Origin: Planctomycetota bacterium
GTDB lineage: Bacteria > Planctomycetota > PUPC01 > JACPCR01
Reading direction: 5' to 3'
Length of the DNA stretch: 64,000 nt
NCBI GenBank assembly: GCA_016179685.1
Contig: JACPCR010000111.1
Coordinates: 1-64,000 of the forward strand
Shown here piece by piece: positions 8,094 to 16,738 of this stretch; position 1 is the stretch's first letter; every line of letters starts with the position of its first letter. The translations under genes and the position numbers were made by a program. The notes under the pieces are model-generated. The model had not been told where the DNA came from. It did not search any database and saw only the letters and a list, made by a program, of their open reading frames with translations.

Positions 8094-9802
8094 AAACACA
8101 GGAAACGGTCTGTCCTGCCCCATGCCTGCTGGCTGCGCTAGCCATCGGTTGGCCTTCGCTTTCACTCGCCCAGCAGGCTGTGCCGCCCGCCTCCGAGTGG
8201 CAGTGGGAGAAAACCATCGTGCCGTTGGCGCTCGTCATGCCTGGTCTTTGGGGGGAAACCTTTCAAATCGACAAGGCGCTGGACAAGGTGGGATACCGCC
8301 AGAGGGGGGACCTCAAGGATCTCGCAAGATACACGGTCATCGTGCTCGTCAATGTCCCGGTCGTCCGATTTCCTGAAGGCTCGATCAACGACCTCCGCGA
8401 ATTCGTGAGCCAGGGCGGCGGGCTGGTGGTGCTGGGCGGGCTGTCCTCCTACGCCAATGGCGGGTATCCAGGCACGCCTCTGGACGAAATACTGCCGGTT
8501 TCGCTCAAGGAGAGCTACATCGATCATTTCCCCTCCGCGGAGAAGGGCGCGAAACTCGGGCCGGCGGAATCGGCAGACTGGCCTCTGAACTTTGACTTCC
8601 GGGCCGGGCCGACTGCCTATTACTTTCATACGCTGATTCCCAAGGACGGCGCCCGGGTCCAGGTGAAGGTCGGCGACCTGCCGGCGCTGGTCAGCGGGTC
8701 GTTCGGCAATGGCCGCGTCGTGGCCTGCGCCCTTACGGCCAACGGCAATCCGGAGGCCGGCGTGCTGCCGTTCTGGGACTGGAAGGACTGGCCCGCCCTG
8801 CTCGGCCAGGCGCTCGATTGGGCCGGAGGCGCAAGGCCCGCAGGAAATGCTGCGGCCCAAGACCGGGAGAGCGGCCCCAAGCCGTTGACCGAGGAGGAAC
8901 TCGACTCGCTGGAGATGGACTTGACGGACATGCCGGTGGACTTCGTGGCGCGGGCCATGGCCACTCCCGATGAGAGGGCAGCGAACGTATTGTTCGACCT
9001 GGCGGCGCCCGCGGAAGGCGAAGAGGCAAAGTACACACTCGACACCACGCTGACCGCGCTCCTGCCTTATTCCCGGCCCGCGTGGGGCGAGAAGCTCAAG
9101 GCTCTGGCCGACGATGTGAACCCGAACATCAAGACAAGACAGGCGGCTCTCGTTCTGATGGGCGCGAGCCGTAGTCCGCTGGCCTATCCTGCCTTGACCA
9201 AGGCATTGAAGGACGATCGGGTTGACCTGGCGGCCATGGACGGGCTGGGCCTGTTGGGAAACAAAGACGGTATCCCGCTTCTGCGGCGGCGCTTTGAGGA
9301 GGTCTTGACGCCCGCCAGGCTGCCGGAGGGTCCGGACCGCTGGAAGCCCGCAGAATATGCCGAAGCGTCCCGCCCCGCGGCTCACGCGGCCATCGCGCTT
9401 TACCGGCTTGGCGACCCGGAAGGCGTGACGAGGCTGTGTGAGTTTGCCGCGAACTTGAGCCTCTATCGCCGAATTCTTTGGAACGCGGCCAAGCGGTGGC
9501 CGAGGGACCCTCAGGGCCAGGCGATTCTGAAGGGGATCATCGACCGCGCCGAGATGCTGCAGGAGGCCTGGGATTTTCTTGTGGGCGGCGCCGGACCGAT
9601 CCCGGCCTCGCAAGGAGAAGCGTTTGTGAAATACGCAGCGGCCGCTGATGATCCGGTCGTCATCGAGTTCCTGGCGCTCGCGATGGAAAAATCCGTCGGC
9701 AGCCCGGCCAAAGCGGACTGGCAGTCGCTCTCCGCGGCCAAGAGCGGGATTCTCGCAAGAATGGCCAGGGCGATGATCCTCACGGGTGGAAAAGAAGACT
9801 GA
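8090..9802 (+). CDS. Secreted protein with GATase-like domain and HEAT-type repeats
   Basis: 570 residues. A signal peptide (PCLLAALAIGWPSLSLAQ) is followed by a class I glutamine-amidotransferase-like fold: YTVIVLVNVPVV, LREFVSQGGGLVVLGGLSSY, SGSFGNGRVVACALT. This is the ThuA/DUF4159-like form found in secreted proteins of PVC-type bacteria, without an evident catalytic Cys. From ~residue 300 the sequence is alpha-helical with HEAT-like repeats (RQAALVLMGASRSPLAYPAL, ALKDDRVDLAAMDGLGLLG). The ATG at 8090 is chosen over 8051 because it starts right at the signal peptide and overlaps the upstream frame as ATGA. The region 9551-9616 is partly duplicated downstream. Confidence 0.7.
   Translation: MKTQETVCPAPCLLAALAIGWPSLSLAQQAVPPASEWQWEKTIVPLALVMPGLWGETFQIDKALDKVGYRQRGDLKDLARYTVIVLVNVPVVRFPEGSINDLREFVSQGGGLVVLGGLSSYANGGYPGTPLDEILPVSLKESYIDHFPSAEKGAKLGPAESADWPLNFDFRAGPTAYYFHTLIPKDGARVQVKVGDLPALVSGSFGNGRVVACALTANGNPEAGVLPFWDWKDWPALLGQALDWAGGARPAGNAAAQDRESGPKPLTEEELDSLEMDLTDMPVDFVARAMATPDERAANVLFDLAAPAEGEEAKYTLDTTLTALLPYSRPAWGEKLKALADDVNPNIKTRQAALVLMGASRSPLAYPALTKALKDDRVDLAAMDGLGLLGNKDGIPLLRRRFEEVLTPARLPEGPDRWKPAEYAEASRPAAHAAIALYRLGDPEGVTRLCEFAANLSLYRRILWNAAKRWPRDPQGQAILKGIIDRAEMLQEAWDFLVGGAGPIPASQGEAFVKYAAAADDPVVIEFLALAMEKSVGSPAKADWQSLSAAKSGILARMARAMILTGGKED
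9551..9616 (+). repeat. 66-bp segment, copy 1 of a coding duplication
   Basis: Encodes EMLQEAWDFLVGGAGPIPAS within the HEAT-type protein. It is about 85% identical in nucleotides (10 differences in 66, by eye) to 11269-11334. Confidence 0.75.
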
Positions 9803-9824
9803 TTCCAAACCACGAAGTCGCAAT

Positions 9825-11246
9825 ATGAATTCACGAACAACTACCTGGCCCATCCCGCACACCGAGATGGTTTCGGATGTGTACCTCGTCTCCGTCGGGG
9901 GCACGGCAGTGCCCGTTTGGCTTTCACGCGTGCGTGAAGCCATCAACCGGCCCGAGGGCGCCGGTTGGACGAGCATGCTCAACGGCCCCACCGAATGGTG
10001 TTCGTTCGCCCGTCTTGATGCCGACTACCCTGCCCGGATCGATGTGCGCGTCCTCAAGCCTTTCCGCAGTATCGAGGTGCTTCCCCGCTCGGCCGGTGTG
10101 CTTCCGAAAGTCGAGGGAAGCCTGGTGGCGCTGCATGTCGATCGGCCGCGCCTGCTCACGGTCTGCCTGGACGGCACGGATGAACACCCACTTCACCTTT
10201 TCTGCCGCGAGGTCGAGAGCAACCGCCCTGACCCGAATGATCCGAACGTCATCACCTTCGGTCCGGGCGAACATTGGGTCAATTCGGTCCGGGTAAGGAG
10301 CGGGCAGACGGTCTATGTTGACGGCGGAGCGATCCTGCGCGGCGTACTCCCGGAGGGGGCTCAGGGCCGGCGGGGCGGGGTCTTGAATCTCACCTCCTAC
10401 GATTCCCCGGTCATCGATGTGGAGGGAGTTGAGGATGTCCGCATCTGCGGCCGAGGAATTCTCGACGGCGGCTGTCTACCGCATCCTGCGAGGAATTTGA
10501 TCAGGGTGAGCAACTCCCGCGGAGTGCGGATCGAGGGCCTCACCTTGCGCAACTCCCCCAACTGGCACTTGCCCATCTGCGCCAGCGAAGACGTGACGGT
10601 CGAAGACCTGGCCTGCATCAGCGGCCGCCTGAACAGCGACGGCGTCAACTGTGTCAGCAGTTCCCGGGTCACGGTGCGCCGGACGTTCGTGCGCGGCCAC
10701 GACGACTGCTTCGTGGTGAAGACCACGGACCCTGGCCGCCCCGCGACCGACATCCTTTACGATGGTTGCATCGCCTGGGATGACTGGGGGTACGCCTTCG
10801 GCGTGTCCTACGAGACCCGTGCGGACATCCGGGACGTGGTCTTCCGCGATTGCGATGTGGTCTTCGCCCGGAACTGGCCGCTCGGGGTTCACGTCAGCGA
10901 CTCCGGCGTCGTCGGCCCCATCCTCTTCGAGCGGATTGGCGTGTACTATCCCCGCACGGCCATCGCACCTCACATGAGCCGCCAATCCGTCAAGCTCGAC
11001 ATTGTCGAAGACGTCTGGGGTAAAGACGGCCAGCGCGGTCATATCCGAGACATTACGCTTCGTGACATCGAAATCAACGGCGTGGACCTGCCCCCGATCC
11101 TCCTCGCCGGACACAACGAAGACCACCGCATCGAGGACATTCTCTTCGAGAACGTCCGGTTGAATGGCCGCCCGCTCGTCACCTTGGGGGACCACCTCTT
11201 CCGCATCAACGAGCACGTGCGGAACGTCACGGTGCGAGCAACGTAA
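9825..11246 (+). CDS. GH28-like right-handed beta-helix glycosidase
   Basis: 473 residues. The N-terminal ~130 residues are a beta domain, followed by a pectin-lyase-type beta-helix: VYVDGGAILRGVLPEG, VRICGRGILDGG, GVRIEGLTLRNSPNWHLPI. The GH28 catalytic surroundings are recognisable as LNSDGVN and GHDDCFVVK. The usual GHG motif is replaced by YAFGVSYE, so substrate and even activity are uncertain. No signal peptide is visible from ATG 9825; a GTG at 9786 would overlap the preceding gene by 17 bp and is an alternative. Polygalacturonase or related uronide or rhamnose-releasing activity is the likely class. Confidence 0.75.
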   Translation: MNSRTTTWPIPHTEMVSDVYLVSVGGTAVPVWLSRVREAINRPEGAGWTSMLNGPTEWCSFARLDADYPARIDVRVLKPFRSIEVLPRSAGVLPKVEGSLVALHVDRPRLLTVCLDGTDEHPLHLFCREVESNRPDPNDPNVITFGPGEHWVNSVRVRSGQTVYVDGGAILRGVLPEGAQGRRGGVLNLTSYDSPVIDVEGVEDVRICGRGILDGGCLPHPARNLIRVSNSRGVRIEGLTLRNSPNWHLPICASEDVTVEDLACISGRLNSDGVNCVSSSRVTVRRTFVRGHDDCFVVKTTDPGRPATDILYDGCIAWDDWGYAFGVSYETRADIRDVVFRDCDVVFARNWPLGVHVSDSGVVGPILFERIGVYYPRTAIAPHMSRQSVKLDIVEDVWGKDGQRGHIRDITLRDIEINGVDLPPILLAGHNEDHRIEDILFENVRLNGRPLVTLGDHLFRINEHVRNVTVRAT

Positions 11247-11268
11247 GTCCGGAATTCTTTCCGAAATT

Positions 11269-11334
11269 GAAATGCTGCAAGAGGCCTTGGACTTCCTCGT
11301 GGGCAATGCCGGCCCGATCCCGGCCTCGCAAGGA
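11269..11334 (+). repeat. 66-bp segment, copy 2, stub of a paralogous gene
   Basis: Encodes EMLQEALDFLVGNAGPIPAS in a frame open from before 11256 to a TAG at 11338-11340, with no start or ribosome-binding site. Most differences from 9551-9616 are synonymous, so this looks like the remaining 3' end of a paralogue. The rest of the 11247-11535 gap shows no gene. Confidence 0.7.
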
Positions 11335-11535
11335 AGATAGGATTTTCCCATTGCATGACCGTCCCAAGTCTGTAAAATTTTCAAAAGCACGATCCGGGTA
11401 TATGCCCAATATATTGTGGCGGACATGCGGCGCGCCTCATCGAGTTGGGCCACCATGCCTGCCATCGAGTCAACATCGGACACAGTTTCTCTTCACACCG
11501 CTCACCTTGGGAATCTACTGACAAGGGCGTGAAAA

Positions 11536-13041
11536 ATGGGTACCAGCACCAAGTCATTCGGAAGCTCCAAGAGGGAAAGTCATGATTCCTCCGTCTTTAA
11601 CGGTCGAAGAATTCTTGATGGCCTCAGGCCCAAGGTGAATGGAGGAAGCGCCACAGGCTTGCCCATCCCCCCCTTGGACGCCACGAAGATTAACCGAATC
11701 TACTGCAAATCTTCTGAGAGGATGACGGAGGATCTTCCCGAGAACAGCGTGGCCTTGGTTGTGACATCCCCGCCGTATAACGTTGGCAAGGAGTACGACA
11801 ATGACCTGTCCCTCGATGAATACCTGAAACTCCTGAGAAAGGTCTTTGATGCTACCAAAAAGGTCCTGGAACCAGGTGGACGAGTGTGCATCAACATAGC
11901 CAACGTCGGAAGAAAGCCCTACATCCCTCTCGCATCGTACGTTAACCGCATCATGCTCGAAGAACTGGGTTATCTGATGAGAGGCGAGATTCTTTGGGTG
12001 AAGGGAAAAAGCGCCAATGGGTCCTGTGCCTGGGGGTCTTGGCGTTCTGCCGGGAATCCTGTCCTTAGAGACACCCACGAGTACATATTGGTCTACTCAA
12101 AGGGCCAGTTTGGCCGTGCAAGAACTGGCAAGAGTTCAATAGGCGCCGATGAATTCCTGAACAACAGCCTTTCTGTCTGGGAAATGGAACCGGAGAGCGC
12201 TTCCAGAGTAGGGCATCCTGCTCCATTCCCTGAGGAGCTGCCCAAGCGTTTGATCGAATTCTACACCTACCAGGATGACCTCGTACTGGACCCTTTCTGT
12301 GGGGTGGGAACGACGTGTGTGGCGGCTAAGAAGCTCAACCGCAATTACGTAGGCTACGACATTAAGCAAGAATACGTCGACATGGCCAAGGAAAGGCTGA
12401 GTACACCGCCCCCTGGTTTTGCGGAGTTCCAACGAAGGGCAACAATTGAAGGCAAAGGCGCTCAGAAGTTCGCCGAATCCCTCCTGGAGAAATGCGGTTT
12501 CAAGATTACTGCTCGAGACCGTAAGCTCAAAGGCCTTGGCATTCAGGTCAGCTTCGTTGCAGAAGACAAGACAGGCCGGTCATGGTACTTCGATGTCACC
12601 GGAGCGTTCACAAGCCAGCGAGCCGGGCTTAAGCGGACCGACACCGTTTTCAAGTGTTTGGGACGTGCCAGCGTCATGGCCGCAGACGATGATCGGCGTT
12701 ACGCGCGTCTTGTCCTTCTGACAACCGACTTGCCTAGAAAGGGGAGTTCAGGGGATCAGGCCCTTCGAGCAACGAAGGGAAGGACATTTTTTGACGCGAT
12801 TGAGATTGGAAATGAGCAGCAAGAGAGCCGACTCCGCGAATACGCACAGGGAAACCGAGACCGCCCCATCGAAGGATTTTGGCGCCCGGGGGAATACGGC
12901 GGCCCCGGCTTGGCTCCTGGTGATCTGCAAGTACCGGGCTCGCCTTCTTCTGAACGCATCGAGGATGCGATTCCCGCAGCGGGCCTGCCTGGAATCCTCC
13001 CTACTACGAGTTTCAGCCTGGGTGCTCGGCGAGAGTCTTAG
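11536..13041 (+). CDS. DNA methyltransferase (N4/N6 class) with possible nuclease-like tail
   Basis: 501 residues. Catalytic motif IV is VTSPPYNVGKEYD (residues ~76-88). The SAM-binding motif I is LDPFCGVGTTCVAAKKLNRN (~250-270), placed after motif IV as in beta-class enzymes; an SPPY form is common in N4-cytosine methylases. After ~residue 300 comes an extra domain with AEDKTGRSWYFDVTGAF and GLKRTDTVFKCLGRASVM. Its D/E plus beta-strand pattern could be a PD-(D/E)XK nuclease-like or DNA-recognition domain, making this a candidate one-protein restriction-modification enzyme. The last ~60 residues are low in family character and may be read-through into decayed DNA. No separate restriction gene is visible. 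Start ATG 11536. Confidence 0.82.
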   Translation: MGTSTKSFGSSKRESHDSSVFNGRRILDGLRPKVNGGSATGLPIPPLDATKINRIYCKSSERMTEDLPENSVALVVTSPPYNVGKEYDNDLSLDEYLKLLRKVFDATKKVLEPGGRVCINIANVGRKPYIPLASYVNRIMLEELGYLMRGEILWVKGKSANGSCAWGSWRSAGNPVLRDTHEYILVYSKGQFGRARTGKSSIGADEFLNNSLSVWEMEPESASRVGHPAPFPEELPKRLIEFYTYQDDLVLDPFCGVGTTCVAAKKLNRNYVGYDIKQEYVDMAKERLSTPPPGFAEFQRRATIEGKGAQKFAESLLEKCGFKITARDRKLKGLGIQVSFVAEDKTGRSWYFDVTGAFTSQRAGLKRTDTVFKCLGRASVMAADDDRRYARLVLLTTDLPRKGSSGDQALRATKGRTFFDAIEIGNEQQESRLREYAQGNRDRPIEGFWRPGEYGGPGLAPGDLQVPGSPSSERIEDAIPAAGLPGILPTTSFSLGARRES

Positions 13042-13528
13042 TCAGGGGACAGTCGCAGGAGTTGCCGGCACACATCTTCAATGCCAGCCTTTCGATCCTT
13101 GCGCAATGCCGCGAGCCGATAAACTCCCCGGAAATCGCCTATTTGGCGCACGTTGACGAGAAGTTCCGCATCTATCGGGAGTGGGCTTTGGGCCCGAACA
13201 CGGTGTTTCGTGAGCCGCAGAAGGCGGACATGCTTGGATGGAAACCTGGACCGTCGCCGACCGTGCGACCCTCAAGGGGTATTATGGCAGCGAACTGCAA
13301 GAATCAGCTCTGCCGTCGTTGGTAGATTTGGACCAGCGGCGCCAGGAGGACGTGCAGGACGACCTGGGCCATGCCACCCGCGATTGTTCGAATGCCTGCG
13401 CGAAGGGCACGCGGTCATTTGAAATTCTCGGCAGGCTGAAGCCCGCTGCGTTGCAGTGCTTACCCAGCTTCGCCCGTGTCGGCCGCGTCTTGGCGGCGAA
13501 GCTGTAAGGGCTACCGACACCCGCGAAA
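13042..13528 (+). other. Decayed coding DNA downstream of the methyltransferase
   Basis: Short plausible coding segments occur in different frames: ELPAHIFNASLSILAQCREP continuing to INSPEIAYLAHVDEKFRIY (about 13058-13240), then METWTVADRATLKGYYGSEL (from 13238). None has a good start signal and each soon ends. This looks like one or two genes broken by frameshifts, perhaps once linked to the methyltransferase. I do not recognise the family. Confidence 0.4.
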
Positions 13529-14746
13529 ATGACCTCTAGACCACCTTCTACGGCGATTCCGGAGCACTTCGGCAGTCGAGTGCACGCTGGATTCCTGGGC
13601 CTTGTTGCCCTTGCCGCCGGCTGCCAGTCCTCACGGCCGTCCCTCCTTCCCGAGGCTGTCCGCTCCGGCCAGCATCAGGGGCATTGCATCGAGGGCGTCC
13701 CTTTCATACGGCAGCAGGCCTACTATTGCGGGCCCGCAGCCATCGCCGCCGTCTCGGGCTATTTCGGCCAACCCCTCGACCAGGACCAGGTGGCTCAAGA
13801 GGTCTTTTCTAGCTCCCTCCAGGCCACCCTCACCTTGGATTTGGAACTTCTTGCACAGAAACGGGGATTCTGGACCCGGACCGCTGGGGGCAACATGGCC
13901 GGCTTGACGCAGTGGATCGACCGCGATATTCCGCCGGTGGTCCTCGTCCGTGTGGGCCCGCCCGGTTTCAAGCGCTTTCATTTCATTGTGCTGACCGGCT
14001 ACGACGCGACGCGGAAGATGTTTCTGGCCCATGACGGAATTCGGCCGGACCGCGAGATTCCCTCTGGTTCTCTGGAAAAACGCTGGGCCGGGGCGGCCCG
14101 CTGGAGTCTGGTGCTCCTCCCGCCCGAACGAGCGACCTGGCCGCTCGCCGCCGCAGAGCACAATGACCTCGCCGTCTTTTATGAGAAACGGGATCGTCTG
14201 ACGGAGGCTCGGCAGCACTATGACAGGGCGATCGAGATGGAGCCCGGCCGGGCGCTCTATTTTTTCAATCGTGCCAACCTGCTGTACCGACTATTATCGG
14301 GAACGGAAGCCGAGGAGGCCCTTTGGAACTACCGCAAGGCCCTCGAGCTGAACCCGGACTATCCCGATGCCCACAACAACCTGGCCTGCGTTCTCATGGG
14401 CCTCGGGAGGCTGGACGAAGCCCTATTGCACGCGCAGAAGGCCGTGAAGTCTCCAAGTTCGAATCGCTATCACTACTGGGAGACTCTGGCCGATGTGCAC
14501 ACGGCGAGGAAGGAATACGCTGAGGCGCTTACGGCCTATGAAGAGGCCCTCGAGAGGACACGCCCCGCCGCTCCCGCGTGGGAGAAACTGGCCCTGTCCG
14601 CCGCAGAAATCGAGGCCCGCCTCGGACATCCCAACGCAGCACGCTCCCGCCTGAAGGCCCTGCTGAATTCGCACCCGACCGAAGACGCCTCACGACGGGC
14701 CAGAATCCTGCTCCAGGCGCAGGGACTGGACCCGGCCAGCCCTTAG
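13529..14746 (+). CDS. C39-like cysteine peptidase / TPR lipoprotein (PA2778-like)
   Basis: 405 residues. The N-terminus carries a lipoprotein signal with a lipobox (LVALAAGC, modified Cys about residue 33). A papain-like C39 domain follows: catalytic Cys in QQAYYCGPAAIAAVSGYFG, His in RFHFIVLTGYD and Asp in MFLAHDGIRP. The second half has at least three tetratricopeptide repeats (DLAVFYEKRDRLTEARQHYD, NPDYPDAHNNLACVLMGLGR and following). This layout matches PA2778-family envelope peptidases, whose targets are unknown. It stands alone on the plus strand, convergent with the M48 protease gene 50 bp away. Confidence 0.82.
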   Translation: MTSRPPSTAIPEHFGSRVHAGFLGLVALAAGCQSSRPSLLPEAVRSGQHQGHCIEGVPFIRQQAYYCGPAAIAAVSGYFGQPLDQDQVAQEVFSSSLQATLTLDLELLAQKRGFWTRTAGGNMAGLTQWIDRDIPPVVLVRVGPPGFKRFHFIVLTGYDATRKMFLAHDGIRPDREIPSGSLEKRWAGAARWSLVLLPPERATWPLAAAEHNDLAVFYEKRDRLTEARQHYDRAIEMEPGRALYFFNRANLLYRLLSGTEAEEALWNYRKALELNPDYPDAHNNLACVLMGLGRLDEALLHAQKAVKSPSSNRYHYWETLADVHTARKEYAEALTAYEEALERTRPAAPAWEKLALSAAEIEARLGHPNAARSRLKALLNSHPTEDASRRARILLQAQGLDPASP

Positions 14747-14795
14747 CAAAGCGCTCCCTCAAACCGACCCGTGACCACAGGAAGAGGGTGCCCGG

Positions 14796-15668
14796 TTACC
14801 TGAAATCCTCTCCCTTCCCGTGCTTCACGGCGGCCTTCTTGTACAACTCTAACGCTTCCGGCTGCAATTCCGTCAGACGGGCAATCCTCTTTTCGTGACT
14901 CGGGTGGGTGGAAAAAAACTCGGGTGGCTGTTTCCCCTTGGAAATCTGCGTCATGCGAATCCACAGATCCGGCGCCTCTGACGGATCGTAGCCCCCCTTG
15001 GCCATCAGGAACAGACCCAGCCGGTCTGCCTCTCCCTCGTGACTTCGTGAGAACGGAAGAATGAGCCCAACGGTGCTGCCCAGGCCCAGCCCGGCCAGGA
15101 TGATCCGTTGCCTATCCCGATCCATGTCGGAGGAGCCGACCCCGATGGCGGCTCCGATCAGGATGGCCTGAACGCCGAGCTGGCGAGTGATCCGCTCGTT
15201 GCCGTGCTTCAGCAAGGCATGGGATATCTCGTGTCCCATGACCGCAGCGACCCCCGCCTCGTTCTTGCACACGGGCAGGATGCCCGTGTAAAAGGCGATC
15301 TTCCCGCCCGGCATGCAATAAGCATTAACGATGTCCGCCTTATCGAAAAGGTTCACCTCCCATTCGAAACCCAAACAGGCCTGCGGATAATCTCTTTCTG
15401 CAACGTCAATCAGTCTGTCGCCAACACGCTTCACGATCTGCTGATGCCCTGCGTTCGGACTCTGCGGATGGCTCTTCTTCTCCTGCTCATATGCCGTCGC
15501 GGCCTGGCCATTCAGATACTTCTCCGGAATAAGCCGAGTCGCCTTCCGGCCCAACAAGTTCTCCTCCCGCGCGCACGACACGACGCTGCCGCAGGCGGCG
15601 ACCAGGATCAGCAGGGCAGCAAATCTTCTTTTCATCGTAAGTCCGGGAGAGTGAGCTGCGCTCTTCAT
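14796..15668 (-). CDS. M48-family metalloprotease (probable lipoprotein)
   Basis: 290 residues. The zinc motif HEISHALLKHG and the downstream Glu in RSHEGEADRLGLFLMAKGGY are the catalytic signature of the M48 (HtpX/Oma1/BepA-like) family. An N-terminal hydrophobic segment ends in Cys (SVVSCAREE), suggesting lipoprotein export to the periplasm, where such enzymes act in envelope protein quality control. Start 15668 overlaps the stop of the upstream aldolase gene as ATGA, implying translational coupling; a later ATG at 15635 sits right before the signal peptide and is the alternative. No C-terminal TPR domain is present, unlike BepA. Confidence 0.86.
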   Translation of the reverse strand: MKSAAHSPGLTMKRRFAALLILVAACGSVVSCAREENLLGRKATRLIPEKYLNGQAATAYEQEKKSHPQSPNAGHQQIVKRVGDRLIDVAERDYPQACLGFEWEVNLFDKADIVNAYCMPGGKIAFYTGILPVCKNEAGVAAVMGHEISHALLKHGNERITRQLGVQAILIGAAIGVGSSDMDRDRQRIILAGLGLGSTVGLILPFSRSHEGEADRLGLFLMAKGGYDPSEAPDLWIRMTQISKGKQPPEFFSTHPSHEKRIARLTELQPEALELYKKAAVKHGKGEDFR

Positions 15669-16462
15669 CGGGTCGCCCGTGCGAGCGCCTCGTCCGCGGT
15701 GCAATGCTCATGCACCACGGCATGCAGCGCCCGCAGCGCACAGGGAACGTCCGGCTCCTCCCAGACGTTCCGGCCAGCCGTCATCCCCCGTCCCCCGGCC
15801 TGGATGACCCCCTGTACCATGGTCAGGAACTCCCGAAACGTGGCGGTTCTCGGTCCCCCGGCGCAAACGATCGGAATCGGGCTCATCTCCACAATCTCGC
15901 TGAAACTCCCCGGATCGCCCGTGTAGAGCAGCTTCATCACGTCCACGCCGACCTCCATGCCGGTCCGGGCCGCGTAGCGTACCCATTTCAGCGAGGTGAC
16001 CTCGCTTCCGAGCCGATCGGCGCTCGGATAGAGGTGCGCAATGACGGGTAGGCCGACCGGGTCCGCCTCGCGAACGAGTTGTGCGAGGGCCTGGACCAGA
16101 TGTCCCTGGTTGTCGTCGCCCACCGTAATCGACATGGAGATGGCGTCCGCACCGAGGCGCAGGGCCTCTTCCACAAAGCCCATCTGGTACTCGCGCTGTC
16201 CCAGATGAGGCACGCGAAACATCGTCTGCACGATCAGGGGCACGCGGCCTGCATAAGGGCTGAAACAATGCTTGGCCGTGCCTTTCGTCATCGTCAGGGC
16301 GTCCGGCTTCCCTTCCATGATCGCCGCCAGCGCCTGCCGCAGGCGCCTCAGGCCTGCGGGCAGGTCGTACGACAGGCTGATGCCGTGATCCACGGCAATG
16401 GAAACGATCCGGCCGTCCGGTTGGTGAAAAATCCGATTCAAGCGTACGGTCTTGCCCAGCAT
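15665..16462 (-). CDS. Class I fructose-bisphosphate aldolase-like protein (DeoC/LacD type)
   Basis: 265 residues, resembling archaeal-type class I FBP aldolase or ADH synthase (AroA'): VSIAVDHGISLSYD, a possible Schiff-base region GVDVMKLLYTGD, and the phosphate-binding end VCAGGPRT and AGGRGMTAGRNVWEE. Substrate could be fructose bisphosphate or a shikimate-type precursor; sequence alone does not decide. Start ATG 16462 is set by AGGAG five bases upstream; an ATG at 16489 lies inside the leader hairpin. Its 5' leader carries a structured element shared with the gene at 31685. It is first in an operon with the M48 protease (ATGA overlap). Confidence 0.8.
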   Translation of the reverse strand: MLGKTVRLNRIFHQPDGRIVSIAVDHGISLSYDLPAGLRRLRQALAAIMEGKPDALTMTKGTAKHCFSPYAGRVPLIVQTMFRVPHLGQREYQMGFVEEALRLGADAISMSITVGDDNQGHLVQALAQLVREADPVGLPVIAHLYPSADRLGSEVTSLKWVRYAARTGMEVGVDVMKLLYTGDPGSFSEIVEMSPIPIVCAGGPRTATFREFLTMVQGVIQAGGRGMTAGRNVWEEPDVPCALRALHAVVHEHCTADEALARATR

Positions 16463-16467
16463 AGGGT

Positions 16468-16514
16468 CTCCTATTGAAATCCGCTGCACCCTTCGGGCTC
16501 GCGGATTTCAGAGC
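16468..16514 (-). promoter_or_regulatory. Structured 5' leader ending in Shine-Dalgarno (leader element, copy 1)
   Basis: Read on the minus strand, this 47-nt leader forms an outer 9-bp stem (GAAATCCGC with GCGGATTTC) enclosing a small 4-bp stem GCCC-GAA-GGGT, and ends AT-AGGAG, the ribosome-binding site of the aldolase gene. It matches 31634-31680 at 43 of 47 positions in the same orientation and with equal length. Base-pair-preserving differences point to an RNA role. Identity with known riboswitches was not recognised. Confidence 0.6.
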
Positions 16515-16549
16515 CCGGGTTGGCCCGGCTTCGCCGGCCCAACCCGGGC
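16513..16549. repeat. Strong GC hairpin
   Basis: Arms 16513-16529 and 16533-16549 are complementary at 16 of 17 positions with a 3-base loop. It lies between the VWA gene and the aldolase leader, so it may end the VWA transcript or shape the aldolase leader. The rest of the 16463-16782 gap, outside this hairpin, the leader and the palindrome at 16739, shows nothing recognisable. Confidence 0.7.
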
Positions 16550-16738
16550 GGGTGAGCAGAAGTCTCCAACTCCAGTTTCCAGCATCTCAGCTCATCTTGG
16601 ATCATCTCGATGGAGCGCACATCGGGGTCGGGATCGAAAGAGTTCAAAAAGCAAGTCTTCAATATCTTATGTAATCTTCCGGGTCGCTTTCAACAGGAAG
16701 AGTCGGCCTGCGGTTACCCGTTGAGGAGAGCCGAAACG

